64,000 bases of DNA. Origin: JACMJL01 sp963791805. GTDB lineage: Bacteria > Bacillota > Clostridia > Clostridiales > Clostridiaceae. The position numbers and the translations under genes are program-made. The stretch spans positions 62,001 through 126,000 of the forward strand of contig CAWBTU010000004.1 in NCBI GenBank assembly GCA_963791805.1, in the 5' to 3' direction. Shown piece by piece: positions 25,005 to 33,699 of the stretch; the first letter of the stretch is position 1; each line of letters begins with the position of its first letter. The notes beneath the pieces are model-generated. The model did no database searches, was not told the origin of the DNA, and saw nothing but the letters and a program-made list of their open reading frames with translations.

Positions 25005-26569
25005 TTAACAGCTTCTTCTCTGTTGATTTGGATAAGCATATGTCTTTCCACGCAAATCTGAAATAATATCATATTTACCAGTATACTCTCTCAGTACAGC
25101 TTGAAGAAGTTACTATCCTCACTTAAATTCACATCAGAAATCATCTTTCGTGTCACAAATGTCATTATCTGTAGGTATTTCATCTTTACTTATATCCAAA
25201 CCAGCAAGCTGATGAATTGGAGAATATATTGCATTATATATATCACGTGCAAGTCTAACCCATCCTTCAAATCCTTTATAAGGTCCGTTATGATATGCAT
25301 GTACATTAAGGTATGGAACTCTAATTTTTTTGCAACTTCTCCTGGACGTTTACCAGTTAAAATTATATCAGGTTTCAATGTTTCCATTGCTTCAATAGTT
25401 TCAAGTTCATTAGGATCATCAATTGCAAGAGTACCTTCTTCACATCTAGCAATACCCTTTTCAAAATCTCCTTGATGTCCAAATTTTGAATACACAGATA
25501 CAACCTCAACTCCCATCTCTTCATGAATTGCATTAGCCCAGTGCCAAAGTTTAGATCCACCTGGCCAAAGAAATACTTTTTTACCTTTTAGACGTTCTTT
25601 ATACCAATCTAATTCAGGTTTCCATCTAGCAGTTTCTTCATCAATTATAGCTTGTGCTTTGTCTTCAATTCCAAAGAATAATCCAACTTTTCTAAGAGAT
25701 CCTGACAATGCTTCAAATCCAAATCCATCAATATCAAGACGTGGAATTCCATATCTTTTTCTTAGTTCATTACAAATATATTCAGCAGAACGTGCACATT
25801 CAAGTACATTTAGATGTGCTTTATGCATAGATCTAAGATCATCATAAGATCCGTTACCAGTAAAAGTTGAAAGAACTTGAATTCCCATTCTTTTGAAATA
25901 ATCTTGCATTACTTCTTGATCACCTTGAATGTTATATTCTCCAACATAATTTATAACATAATCACTTGTAATTTTAGGTTCAATATTTCCAACCTTTTGA
26001 TCAATCCATGCAATATTGATTTTATGATGTCCTCCAGATTGGCTTGGTCCTCCAAAACCAGGAGAATTACACACAAATATATCTACATCTGGCATCTCTT
26101 CCATAACTTGTTTAGCAATTGCATTTATATCATCTCCGATAAGTGCTGTAGCACAAGTTTGGTATAAGAGTCATTCTTTTTATATTAGGAAATGCTTTAA
26201 ATGCTTCAATTATATTTTTCTTTAGCATTTTTTCAGCACCAAATACAATATTTTTTTCTTTTACATCTGTTGCATAAGTATATTTCAGTTGAAAATTATC
26301 ATTATCGCTTATATATCGTTTTGGTTTGCCAAGTGTCGTATGTACATCCAACAGGTCCATGACTCATATGGATTACATCCTTCATTGGTGTACCAATAAC
26401 ATGTTTTGCTCCACAGTATGCACAACCACGTTCTGAAATTGACCCTGGAATTGTATTAAGGTATCCAAGAGGAAGGGCATCGAGTCAAATCCTCTCCAGG
26501 TCCTTTTACAACTGCATGTTTTTCCCTTTCAGGAATACATTCGCTACATTTAAATAAATGATATGGCAT
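25005..26569 (-). pseudogene. anfD: AnfD, Fe-only nitrogenase alpha subunit (frame breaks)
   Basis: The sequence is recognisably AnfD rather than NifD or VnfD: KRYISDNDNFQLKYTYATDV, FVCNSPGFGGPSQSGGHHKI, NYVGEYNIQGDQEVMQDYF, STFTGNGSYDDLRSMH, LWPGGSKLWHWANAI and VAKKLEFHTL (expected KIRVPYLN). The N-terminal P-cluster region (SERGCAYCGAKHVIGTP, HGPVGCTYDTW) is also present. Extra bases lie near 26482 (ACT/ACC), 26320 (CGA/AGA, both Arg) and 26165 (CTT/CTA). One-base losses occur in A-runs toward the C-terminus (about 25335 and 25070). AnfD carries the FeFe-cofactor; about 520 residues are expected and fit the span. Confidence 0.9.
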
Positions 26570-26589
26570 AATTCATTCCTCCTCCTTTT

Positions 26590-26962
26590 TTACATAACAG
26601 CACTTTCGCCCTCTTCATCTGTGCTTACTCTCACAGCATTATCTACAGGACATATAAAAATTTTTCCATCACCTATTTGATCGAGTCTGATTTACTTCCA
26701 ATATAGTTTTTATAACCATATCCACATCATCATTATTTACCACTATAGATAGAAGCCTTTTCGGTATATATTGCACTCCACCTTTCTTCCCTGGTGACAA
26801 ACATTCTGGTCTTATTTCACAGCTTAATTCTGAAGCAATTCCCTTTTGATTTCCGCGTCCAAGCACCGAACATGCAGTTAAACTAGGGAAACCTTGCTTT
26901 TCCAATGCATTTTTTGTTGCTCCAACTTTTTTAGGACGTATGATTGCAATTATTTCCTTCAT
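26590..26962 (-). pseudogene. nifI2: NifI2-type PII protein (one frame break)
   Basis: The first 93 residues (KEIIAIIRPKKVGATKNAL, IPKRLLSIVVNNDDVDMVI) and, after one extra base near 26693 (ACT/ACC merged), the end GDGKIFICPVDNAVRVSTDE match the PII-like NifI2 protein. In clostridia and methanogens NifI1 and NifI2 form a complex that switches nitrogenase off when ammonia is present and releases it on 2-oxoglutarate binding. The order anfH-nifI1-nifI2-anfD is the expected one. Confidence 0.85.
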
Positions 26963-26974
26963 AGATATACCTCC

Positions 26975-27293
26975 TTATAACCCCTTTTCGCCAGTACGAA
27001 CTGTATAGGCAGCTTCTACAGGAACTATAAAAATTTTACCATCTCCAAAATTTCCTGTATAAGATTTGTATTTTATTATTTTAGTTGCTTCTTCAACAGC
27101 CTCATCTTCTACAACTAGCATAATCATGACTTAGGAAGTTCATCATAATGTGTTGCTCCTACCGTGATTCCTTTTTGCTTTCAATCGTCCAAACACATTG
27201 ATTTTTGTTAACGAGAAAAAACCAGCTTCTGCTAATACCATCTGTTACTTCATCAGCGGATTCAGGACGGATTATAGCTCTTATCATTTTCAT
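26975..27293 (-). pseudogene. nifI1: NifI1-type PII protein (frame breaks)
   Basis: Joined frames read KMIRAIIRPESADEVTDG, EAGFFSLTKINVFGR, KQKGITVGATHYDELPK, MIMLVVEDEAVEEATKII and GNFGDGKIFIVPVEAAYTV, a complete NifI1 of about 105 residues. Extra bases occur near 27233 (ATT/ATA merged) and near 27190; one base is missing from a GG pair near 27130. GGGAGGAA precedes the ATG. It works with NifI2 in nitrogenase switch-off. Confidence 0.82.
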
Positions 27294-27395
27294 ATTAATT
27301 CCTCCCAGCCTTTATTTTGATATTATTACTTACTCTTAATACTTACTTATTTTCTACGATACTGAATTTGAATATTTTTAGAAATATTTGCTTTT

Positions 27396-27439
27396 GATTA
27401 GCATATCAATTTGGCTTCAAACTCATTGACATGCTAATC
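27396..27439 (-). terminator. stem-loop between anfH and nifI1
   Basis: GATTAGCA and TGCTAATC flank an inner TCAAT/ATTGA stem, directly after the anfH stop codon. Intergenic hairpins at this place commonly protect or partly terminate the nifH transcript so that the reductase is made in excess. That role is inferred from position. Confidence 0.55.
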
Positions 27440-27964
27440 TTAAATATCCATTAATCCATAGTCCATTAAAATTTCTTCTAACTTATTCTGTGACATTGGC
27501 TTTGGGATTACAAACAATTTATTCTCATCTATTTTTTTTGCTAATTGTCTGTATTCATCTGCTTGCTGCGCTGTTGAATCAAATTCAATAACTGTCTGTT
27601 TGTGTATTTCTGCTCTTTGAACCATATTGTCACGAGGAACAAAATGAATTAATTGACTTCCAAGTTCTTTTGCAAAAGCTTCTAGCAAATCTAGCTCCTT
27701 ATCAACTTTTCTACTGTTACAGATAACTCCACCAAATCCAGGTTTTAATATTGAATCAAGATCTACATCTTCACCTTCATCTCTTAAAGTATCAAGTACA
27801 CTTTTCTGTGCAAGACCACCTAAAAGAAGTCTAGTGGAATCTGCTTTTGGATCGCATCCGACCACCATAATTTGCTTTCCCATTGTTGCAAGTCCTGCTG
27901 TTAGATTTTGAGTTGTGGTAGATTTTCCTATACCACCTTTTCCATAAATCGCCACTTGCCTCAT
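27440..27964 (-). pseudogene. anfH: AnfH/NifH nitrogenase reductase with about 100-codon internal deletion
   Basis: The N-terminal 79 residues (VAIYGKGGIGKSTTTQNL P-loop, VVGCDPKADSTRLLLGG, RDEGEDVDLDSILKPGFGG) join in frame to VICNSRKVDKELDLLEAF and the normal C-terminus (FVPRDNMVQRAEIHKQTV, FVIPKPMSQNKLEEIL, YGLMDI). The product has 174 residues instead of about 275. The missing part contains both cysteines that hold the bridging [4Fe-4S] cluster (GGPEPGVGCAGRG and the VLGDVVCGGFAMP region), so the product could not act as a reductase. The join lies in TTGGTGGAGTT, a sequence expected at both ends of the lost segment. That fits either slippage between short repeats or a misassembly. GGAGG precedes the ATG. 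Confidence 0.85.
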
Positions 27965-28184
27965 AGTAAATTACCTCCTTAAAGAAATATTTATAAAATA
28001 AAGTGAATAAAGATTAAGTATCACTTTATTTTTTAACAGGTTGAAATTTAAAATGTTCTTATGCGAATTTGGTTTAAATTGTGTTAATCATTACCAAATT
28101 GTATGTTGTATCCATTATAATATTGGTTTTTATGAAATGCAAGCTATTTTTTGACTATTTAATTTAATAATACATATTTTATTA

Positions 28185-28224
28185 TTAAATAGATAATTTT
28201 TATTATGTATAATTATCTATTTAA
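28185..28224. promoter_or_regulatory. 14-bp perfect inverted repeat upstream of anfH
   Basis: TTAAATAGATAATT (28185-28198) and AATTATCTATTTAA (28211-28224) are perfect complements around a 12-base centre, about 220 bp upstream of anfH. A second inverted repeat, TTTAATAATA/TATTATTAAA, overlaps it at about 28163-28189. The core AATTATCTATT is one base different from the AATTATCAATT repeats in front of the HTH/PBP regulator, so both may be bound by it. In the rest of the 27965-28432 gap I see only a TAAAGTGA/TCACTTTA hairpin at about 27998-28027 in the anfH leader. Confidence 0.45.
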
Positions 28225-28432
28225 CATTCGGCGAAAACGATATCAATCTGAGTATATGGTAACTGATTGTAAATATGTTGCTTTTAGTACATCTAAATTC
28301 AGTTAAATAAAAAAAGTACTTATATTTATAGCTATTAAGTACTTCTAATCGCTTTTAAATTTTCGGTTTGAAAATGCGTTTGACATGCTTGTAAAGATAT
28401 ATTAAAATAAAAAAGCATAAATTTTAATATGC

Positions 28433-28475
28433 AAGACAGTTCGTAACCATCCTGTCTTTAAACAAAACTAGGAGG
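28433..28475 (+). promoter_or_regulatory. preQ1-I riboswitch
   Basis: AAGACAG (28433-28439) pairs with CTGTCTT around the loop TTCGTAACCATC. It is followed by an A-rich tail and ACTAGGAGG, which contains the ribosome site of queT. Hairpin size, loop pattern, A-rich tail and the CTAGG end match the small class I preQ1 riboswitch. The gene it precedes is a queuosine-precursor transporter, the expected target. Pairing of the loop with the tail would hide the Shine-Dalgarno sequence when preQ1 is bound. Confidence 0.85.
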
Positions 28476-28483
28476 TAGTAAAA

Positions 28484-29032
28484 ATGAATAATTCTTTAGC
28501 AAAAACAAAGATCCTTGTGGACACGGCACTGGTAGCTGCATTGTATGCAACGCTAACTTATGTACTTGCCCCAATTAGTTATGGCCCTTTGCAGATCAGG
28601 TTTTCTGAAGCCTTAACTATTCTACCATTTTTCTCATCATTTTCTATATTAGGATTAACTCTAGGGTGTGTAATATCAAATATTTTAAGTCCTTACGGTA
28701 TCTTAGATTTAGTTTTAGGCTCCTTGGCAACTTTTATTGCAGCAATGATAACTTATAAAATAGGAAAGAGTAATTTAAAATACAAGAGATATCTTGCTCC
28801 TCTCCCTGCTGTTATTGTAAATGGAATAATTGTTGGATTTTTAATTAATATATCCTTACCAAACGGTCCAATAATGTCCAACTTGGTTGGCATTTCGATT
28901 AACATGAAAGCACTAGTACCTACTATGCTATCAGTAGCATTTAGCGAGTTAATCCCTTGTTATTTAATCGGATTACCATTATTACATGTTATTGAAAAAA
29001 ATGAGATGCTTAAAAAACTCTTTGCAATATAA
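28484..29032 (+). CDS. queT: QueT, ECF-type queuosine-precursor transporter S component
   Basis: This 182-residue protein has about five to six hydrophobic segments and QueT features: LVAALYATLTYVLAPISYGP, QIRFSEALTILPFFS, SNILSPYGILDLVLGSLAT and KALVPTMLSVAFSELIPCYL. It binds preQ1 or another queuosine precursor in the membrane and uses a shared EcfA/A'/T energising module encoded elsewhere. The preQ1-I riboswitch directly upstream supports both identity and feedback regulation. A terminator follows immediately. Confidence 0.93.
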   Translation: MNNSLAKTKILVDTALVAALYATLTYVLAPISYGPLQIRFSEALTILPFFSSFSILGLTLGCVISNILSPYGILDLVLGSLATFIAAMITYKIGKSNLKYKRYLAPLPAVIVNGIIVGFLINISLPNGPIMSNLVGISINMKALVPTMLSVAFSELIPCYLIGLPLLHVIEKNEMLKKLFAI

Positions 29033-29034
29033 AA

Positions 29035-29072
29035 AATAATGCTCCTTGTTTCAAGCGAGCATTATTTTTTTA
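29035..29072 (+). terminator. rho-independent terminator of queT
   Basis: AATAATGCTC and GAGCATTATT arms with a 12-base loop and a T-run. Confidence 0.9.
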
Positions 29073-29075
29073 TTT

Positions 29076-29769
29076 TTAGTTTCTATATTTCTACTAACCT
29101 CTATATAAATATTACACATATCCCTAAATAAAATAGTGCATCATAAAAAAAATAGTGCACATATCTTTTTTCTTGTCGCTGCATAAAAAATTTCCCTTGT
29201 GCAAATACTAATTATAGATTATACTGGTATATGTTCGCAAAAATGAACATTCGAAAAAGAACATCCTCAAATTAGAGACATAGAGAAATTTCATTTTTCT
29301 CTCGAGAAGGTATTAGAACTGAATCTCTGTTTTTCAGTTATGTACCTAAATTTAATAATCCAAAACTTATGAGCAAGAGCTTTTAAATAAATAATGCAGT
29401 AGTCAACTGTATTTTAATGTAACCTTCGCGTAATAAATTAAGCAAGGCTATGATGCTTTAAAGATTTGGAAGAGGAAAAGACTAAAAATAAGCTTTTTCA
29501 AAATTAAAGCAGGCAGTCAGGGCTATCATAAATATGATATTGCTTGATATTTGACCATAGAAACCGAGTTTTTCAATTTCCGGATAATTGAAAAGATTTG
29601 TCTTTCTAGAATTTCGAAGGTTACTGAATAAAAAAACAAAAATAAACAAGAAGAGAAAGGAAGTGAAATCCGTTATAGATTTATTAGAATCATTAATTTT
29701 AGAAGAATTTAATATGAACTAAAATCTAAAGTTTTAAGGTTTTAATAGGTTTTAGTTAACGGAATATTT
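29076..29769 (+). other. long leader region upstream of the DEAD-box helicase
   Basis: About 700 bp carry no convincing gene. Hairpins are visible, for example AGAGAAA/TTTCTCT near 29280-29305. A short frame (GTG at about 29662, 19 codons ending EEFNMN) could encode a leader peptide, but its ribosome site is poorly spaced. Long structured leaders are common for cold-inducible RNA helicases, so this is probably the 5' untranslated region. Confidence 0.35.
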
Positions 29770-31339
29770 ATGGAAAATATTAAATTTGATTCACTAGGAC
29801 TTAGTCAAGATGTACTTGCCGCAATTAATGCAATGGGCTTTGAGGAGCCATCTCAAATTCAATCACAAGCAATCCCAGTAGTTTTAGAGGGTTTTGACAT
29901 TATAGGTCAAGCTCAAACTGGAACAGGAAAAACTCTAGCTTTTGGAGCACCAATTATAAGCAAAATGGAAAAATCTTTTGGTAAAATCCAAGTGCTTATA
30001 CTTACACCTACTAGAGAACTTGCAATTCAAATCAATGATGAACTCACACGTATGACAAAATTCGCAAAATTTACTTCTCTACCTATTTATGGTGGTCAGC
30101 CAATAGACAGACAATTAAGAGCTTTAAGAAACGGAGTAGATATAGTTGTTGGTACTCCTGGAAGAGTTCTTGATCATATGAGAAGAAAATCCATCGATTT
30201 TAGCAATGTTAATTTCTTCGTACTTGACGAAGCAGATGAAATGTTAAACATGGGCTTTATCGACGATATTAGAGATATAATGAGCACACTTGGAGAAAAC
30301 AAGCAAACTTTATTATTCTCAGCAACAATGCCCGATCAGATTAAAAAATTAGCTTCAAGATATATGAAGCCTGATATGAAGCACATTACTATCGCAAAAA
30401 ACACTATGACAGTTTCATTAACTGAACAATTTTATTATGAAATTAAACATAAAGACAGATTTGAAACTTTATGCAGAATACTAGATGTAGATGAACCTGA
30501 AAGTGCAATTATCTTCTGTAGAACTAAAAAAGGCGTAGATGAAATAGTTGAATCTATGCAATCAAGAGGTTATGTAGTTGAAGGTATGCACGGAGATATG
30601 GGGCAAAACCAAAGACTTAGTACCTTAAAGAAATTTAAGGAAGGTAATCTTGATTTCCTTGTAGCTACAGATGTTGCAGCAAGAGGAATTGATGTAGAAA
30701 ATATAACTCATGTTATTAACTACGAATTGCCAGAAGACTGTGAGTCTTATGTTCACAGAATAGGAAGAACTGGTAGAGCTAATAGAGAAGGAACTGCTTA
30801 TAGTCTTGTAACTCCAAGAGAATACATGATATTAAAGCAAATTGAAAAATTTACTAAGAGTAAAATCAAGAGAAAAGAAATCCCTTCTTTAGATGATATA
30901 TATGAAGTAAAGAACCAAAATATCTTAAATAAAGTTAAAGAAACTATAGAGAAAAATGAATATGCTAAATTTGTTGCTTTAGCAACAGAATTAGATGATG
31001 AATATAACCTTGTAGATGTAGCAGCAGCACTTATTAAAATGCTTTTTGATAAAGAATTAAGCTATGACTACAGTGAAAATTCTATAGAAACAGAAAGTTC
31101 TGTTAGACTATTCCTTTCAGCTGGAAGAATAGATAAAGTTAACCCTGCAAACCTTTTAGATTTCTTCTGCAGATAACGCTAGAATCAGAAAAGAAGAGAT
31201 TGGCAATATCGATATACTAGAAAAATTCACTTTTGTTGATGTTTTACCAAGTGCAGTTAATGCAATTTTAGAAAAATGTAGTGGTAAGAAAATCAATAAG
31301 AGAAGAGTAAATATTGAAGTCGCTAAGGGAAAGAAATAA
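29770..31339 (+). pseudogene. DEAD-box ATP-dependent RNA helicase with DbpA-type RNA-binding domain (one frame break near 31168)
   Basis: All helicase motifs are present: Q motif (FEEPSQIQSQAIP), AQTGTGKT, PTRELA, GTPGR, DEAD (VLDEADEMLNMGF), SAT, ARGID and HRIGRTGRA. The C-terminal DbpA-like domain starts near residue 440 (VRLFLSAGRIDKVNPANL) and continues after a single extra base near 31168 (TTC/TTT merged) as DNARIRKEEIGNIDILEKF and ends INKRRVNIEVAKGKK. With the break repaired the protein has about 522 residues. It likely remodels ribosomal or cold-structured RNA, as CshA/DbpA/DeaD do. The frame break would remove the RNA-binding domain; it has the same signature as those in the anf genes. 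Confidence 0.85.
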
Positions 31340-31362
31340 GCTTTAATTAAATAGTACCTATT

Positions 31363-31417
31363 ACACCCCCACAGAATATTATAAATTTGAACTTAAATTT
31401 ATATTCTGTGGGGGTGT
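31363..31417 (+). terminator. 17-bp perfect hairpin before ytaF, also covering its ribosome site
   Basis: ACACCCCCACAGAATAT (31363-31379) pairs perfectly with ATATTCTGTGGGGGTGT (31401-31417), followed by TTTCT and the ATG of ytaF at 31423. It can terminate the helicase transcript. The right arm also contains the only G-rich ribosome-site candidate for ytaF, so read-through RNA would have that site masked. Confidence 0.7.
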
Positions 31418-31422
31418 TTTCT

Positions 31423-32022
31423 ATGAGTTTCTTTTCCTCTTTTTTGTTTGCCGCCTCAGCAAGTATAGATAACTTTACTGTTTCTATTGCATATGGAATC
31501 AAAAAAGTGAAAATAAGTCTACTAAGTAATATACTAATTGCTCTAGTTTCTAGCATTGGTACCTTTGCTTCTATGTCAATTGGTAAGTTACTTGTAAATT
31601 TTATATCTTCTAAACTTGCAAATATAGCTGGTTGCACTATACTAATTTTAATCGGGTTTTGGTGTATGCTTTCCCCTTTTCTTCAGCGAAAAAAAGATAG
31701 GGGTAAAAAATTACTTAAGTGTGAAGAGCTACTTGATAATCCCGAAAAAGCTGATATCGATAAGTCAGGAACAATTGATGTTAAAGAGTCCTTTTCACTT
31801 GCTCTTGCACTAATGCTAAACAATATTGGATTTGGACTAGCAGCCAGTATTACTAATCTAAATATGTATATTACCTCATTAATGACTTTTTTACTGAGTC
31901 TTTTAACAATTTCATTTGGGCATTATTTAGGTAAAAGATTTCTTTCGAATGCTTTTGGGAAATATGCTGAGTATGTTTCAGGCTTAATTATTATAGTGCT
32001 TGGTGTATATCAACTTTTATAA
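31423..32022 (+). CDS. ytaF: YtaF/MntP-like sporulation membrane protein
   Basis: From ATG at 31423 the protein has 199 residues and about six membrane segments. The features FAASASIDNFTVSIAYGIKK (start), a cytoplasmic loop with DIDKSGTIDVKESFSLALAL, and FGHYLGKRFLSNAFGKYAEY fit the YtaF family, related to the manganese exporter MntP. In Bacillus it is sporulation-linked with unknown transport activity. The acidic DIDKSGTID resembles a calcium-binding loop. An in-frame upstream ATG at 31387 lies inside the hairpin and is unlikely to be used. Confidence 0.87.
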   Translation: MSFFSSFLFAASASIDNFTVSIAYGIKKVKISLLSNILIALVSSIGTFASMSIGKLLVNFISSKLANIAGCTILILIGFWCMLSPFLQRKKDRGKKLLKCEELLDNPEKADIDKSGTIDVKESFSLALALMLNNIGFGLAASITNLNMYITSLMTFLLSLLTISFGHYLGKRFLSNAFGKYAEYVSGLIIIVLGVYQLL

Positions 32023-32038
32023 AGTCCAAACTATATAA

Positions 32039-32084
32039 TTAAGGAGGTGTCACAAAATAGGTGAACACCTCCTTAATATTTTCT
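32039..32084. terminator. terminator between convergent ytaF and GH57 genes
   Basis: TTAAGGAGGTGT and ACACCTCCTTAA form a 12-base perfect stem with a 14-base loop, followed by ATATTTTCTTTT on the plus strand. Confidence 0.85.
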
Positions 32085-32085
32085 T

Positions 32086-33684
32086 TTATTTTTGTTTTAT
32101 ACATGATTTATAAATGTTATAATCAATCTTTGGAAAAATATTATCTAGCTTCTCAATTTCTTTTAACAATTTTTCATCTATTCTCTTATTTGTGATCTCT
32201 TCATATAATATATCAAATCTTTCCACATGAGTATTTACTCTTTTTGTGGCATATTCCACAGTAGTATTAGTCTTAATTATAAATGGCCAGTCTGAAGCTT
32301 CTGCAAGCATTAATTCTCTTGCAGCTTGATTTAGTGCCCTTTCCTCAATATCTGTGGGTTTATCATAAATATTAGCAAGATAAATCATCTTTTCAGCACA
32401 TTTATGAAGCTTTCTATAAATCCAATCATTAGAACTATTTAACCAAACAGAAAAATCACTGTTTTCTCCCCAGCTAGAAGCATTGGGTGTGCTCACCTGT
32501 ACATCAGGAAATTTATTTAAATAATCTGAAGGGGAAATTAGTTCAAAGTAATTTTCATATTCCGATACTTTTCTAATAAATTCACAGAGGAAATCTGGTC
32601 CTTCGAACCACCAATGTCCAAATAGCTCAGTATCATAAGGACAAGTGATAATTGGAGGTTTACTCATTCTTGCACTTGCTACACTTACCTGTGCATTCCT
32701 TGAATTTAAAAAATGCACAGCATGATTTTTTGCTACTTCTATTGCATTTTCCCTATTATAGTATTCTTTATTGTCAGTGTTTCCAGTTATTCTTTGATAC
32801 TTTATTCCAGTATCTACTCTAATACCGTCTGGATTAATATATGGGCCAATATATTCCATTGGCAAGTCATGTCCTATATCTCTATAAAATTCTCTGTAAT
32901 TAGCATCGCCTGGATATCCTAAAGTGCTACTCCATACTTGATGCCCAGCTTCCATATCTCGTCCAAATGCGCAAACTCCATTAGGGGTAGCAATAGGTAA
33001 ATATGTTCCAGACTCAGGTTTATTAGATGCATATTGCACTGCATTTCCTTCAACTATAAAGTATTCTATTCCATTTTCTTTAAGAATATCATCTAGTTCA
33101 TAGCTATACGCACACTCTGGAAGCCATATACCCTTTGGTGGATGTCCTAAAGCATCTTCATAAGACTTCACGCCCATTGCAATTTGAGCCTTCACTGTCT
33201 CGGGATTAACCATCAATAAAGGTAATATACCATGGGTGGCGGAACAAGTTATAATTTCTAAACATCCTAATTTATCAAATTTTCTAAAAGCATTCATTAG
33301 ATTATTATTGTATTCCTTATAAGTTTTATATAAATCCTGATACCTATTATAATAGAACTTTGATATGCTATTTAAATTAGCATCAACCTCTGAGGTTCTA
33401 ACTAACTCTTTTTCTGTTAATTCTATTGTTTTATTTAAATACTCTACATATCTATCATTTAAATAATCATCTTCAAGCATCGCCATTAATGTAGGTGTAA
33501 TGGACATGGTGATTTTAAAATTCACCTTTCCCTTTAAAAGTCTATCAAAGCTTTCGACTAAAGGAATATAACATTCTGACATAGCTTCAAAAAGCCATCT
33601 TTCCTCTAAGGCTTCATTAATATCTGGATGCCTTACAAAAGGTAAGTGACTATGTAGTATTAATGAAAGATAACCTTTAATCAA
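32086..33684 (-). CDS. GH57 1,4-alpha-glucan branching enzyme (DUF1957 type)
   Basis: The 532 residues match GH57 branching enzymes: start GYLSLILHSHLPFVRHP, KITMSITPTLMAML, catalytic nucleophile Glu in GIWLPECAYSYEL near 195, catalytic Asp in TCPYDTELFGHWWFEGPDF near 360, and a C-terminal helical domain (SSNDWIYRKLHKCAEKM). The enzyme transfers alpha-1,4 segments to form alpha-1,6 branches in glycogen. The start is TTG at 33684, after GGTGGTTT. It is preceded by a DUF4912 gene, a known partner of these enzymes, in the same operon. Confidence 0.92.
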   Translation of the reverse strand: MIKGYLSLILHSHLPFVRHPDINEALEERWLFEAMSECYIPLVESFDRLLKGKVNFKITMSITPTLMAMLEDDYLNDRYVEYLNKTIELTEKELVRTSEVDANLNSISKFYYNRYQDLYKTYKEYNNNLMNAFRKFDKLGCLEIITCSATHGILPLLMVNPETVKAQIAMGVKSYEDALGHPPKGIWLPECAYSYELDDILKENGIEYFIVEGNAVQYASNKPESGTYLPIATPNGVCAFGRDMEAGHQVWSSTLGYPGDANYREFYRDIGHDLPMEYIGPYINPDGIRVDTGIKYQRITGNTDNKEYYNRENAIEVAKNHAVHFLNSRNAQVSVASARMSKPPIITCPYDTELFGHWWFEGPDFLCEFIRKVSEYENYFELISPSDYLNKFPDVQVSTPNASSWGENSDFSVWLNSSNDWIYRKLHKCAEKMIYLANIYDKPTDIEERALNQAARELMLAEASDWPFIIKTNTTVEYATKRVNTHVERFDILYEEITNKRIDEKLLKEIEKLDNIFPKIDYNIYKSCIKQK

Positions 33685-33699
33685 AATAAACCACCCACC

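Noticed and set aside
18339..27964. Interpretation of the anf locus as an ordinary decaying pseudogene cluster
   Set aside because: The breaks are almost exclusively +1 insertions at synonymous third positions with hardly any damaging substitutions. True decay would show mixed indels, nonsense and missense changes. It remains the fallback if reads confirm the sequence.
18339..31339. Programmed +1 frameshifting or a recoding system in the anf genes
   Set aside because: There is no common slippery sequence, the breaks number a dozen in one gene, and a merged-allele explanation covers them more simply.
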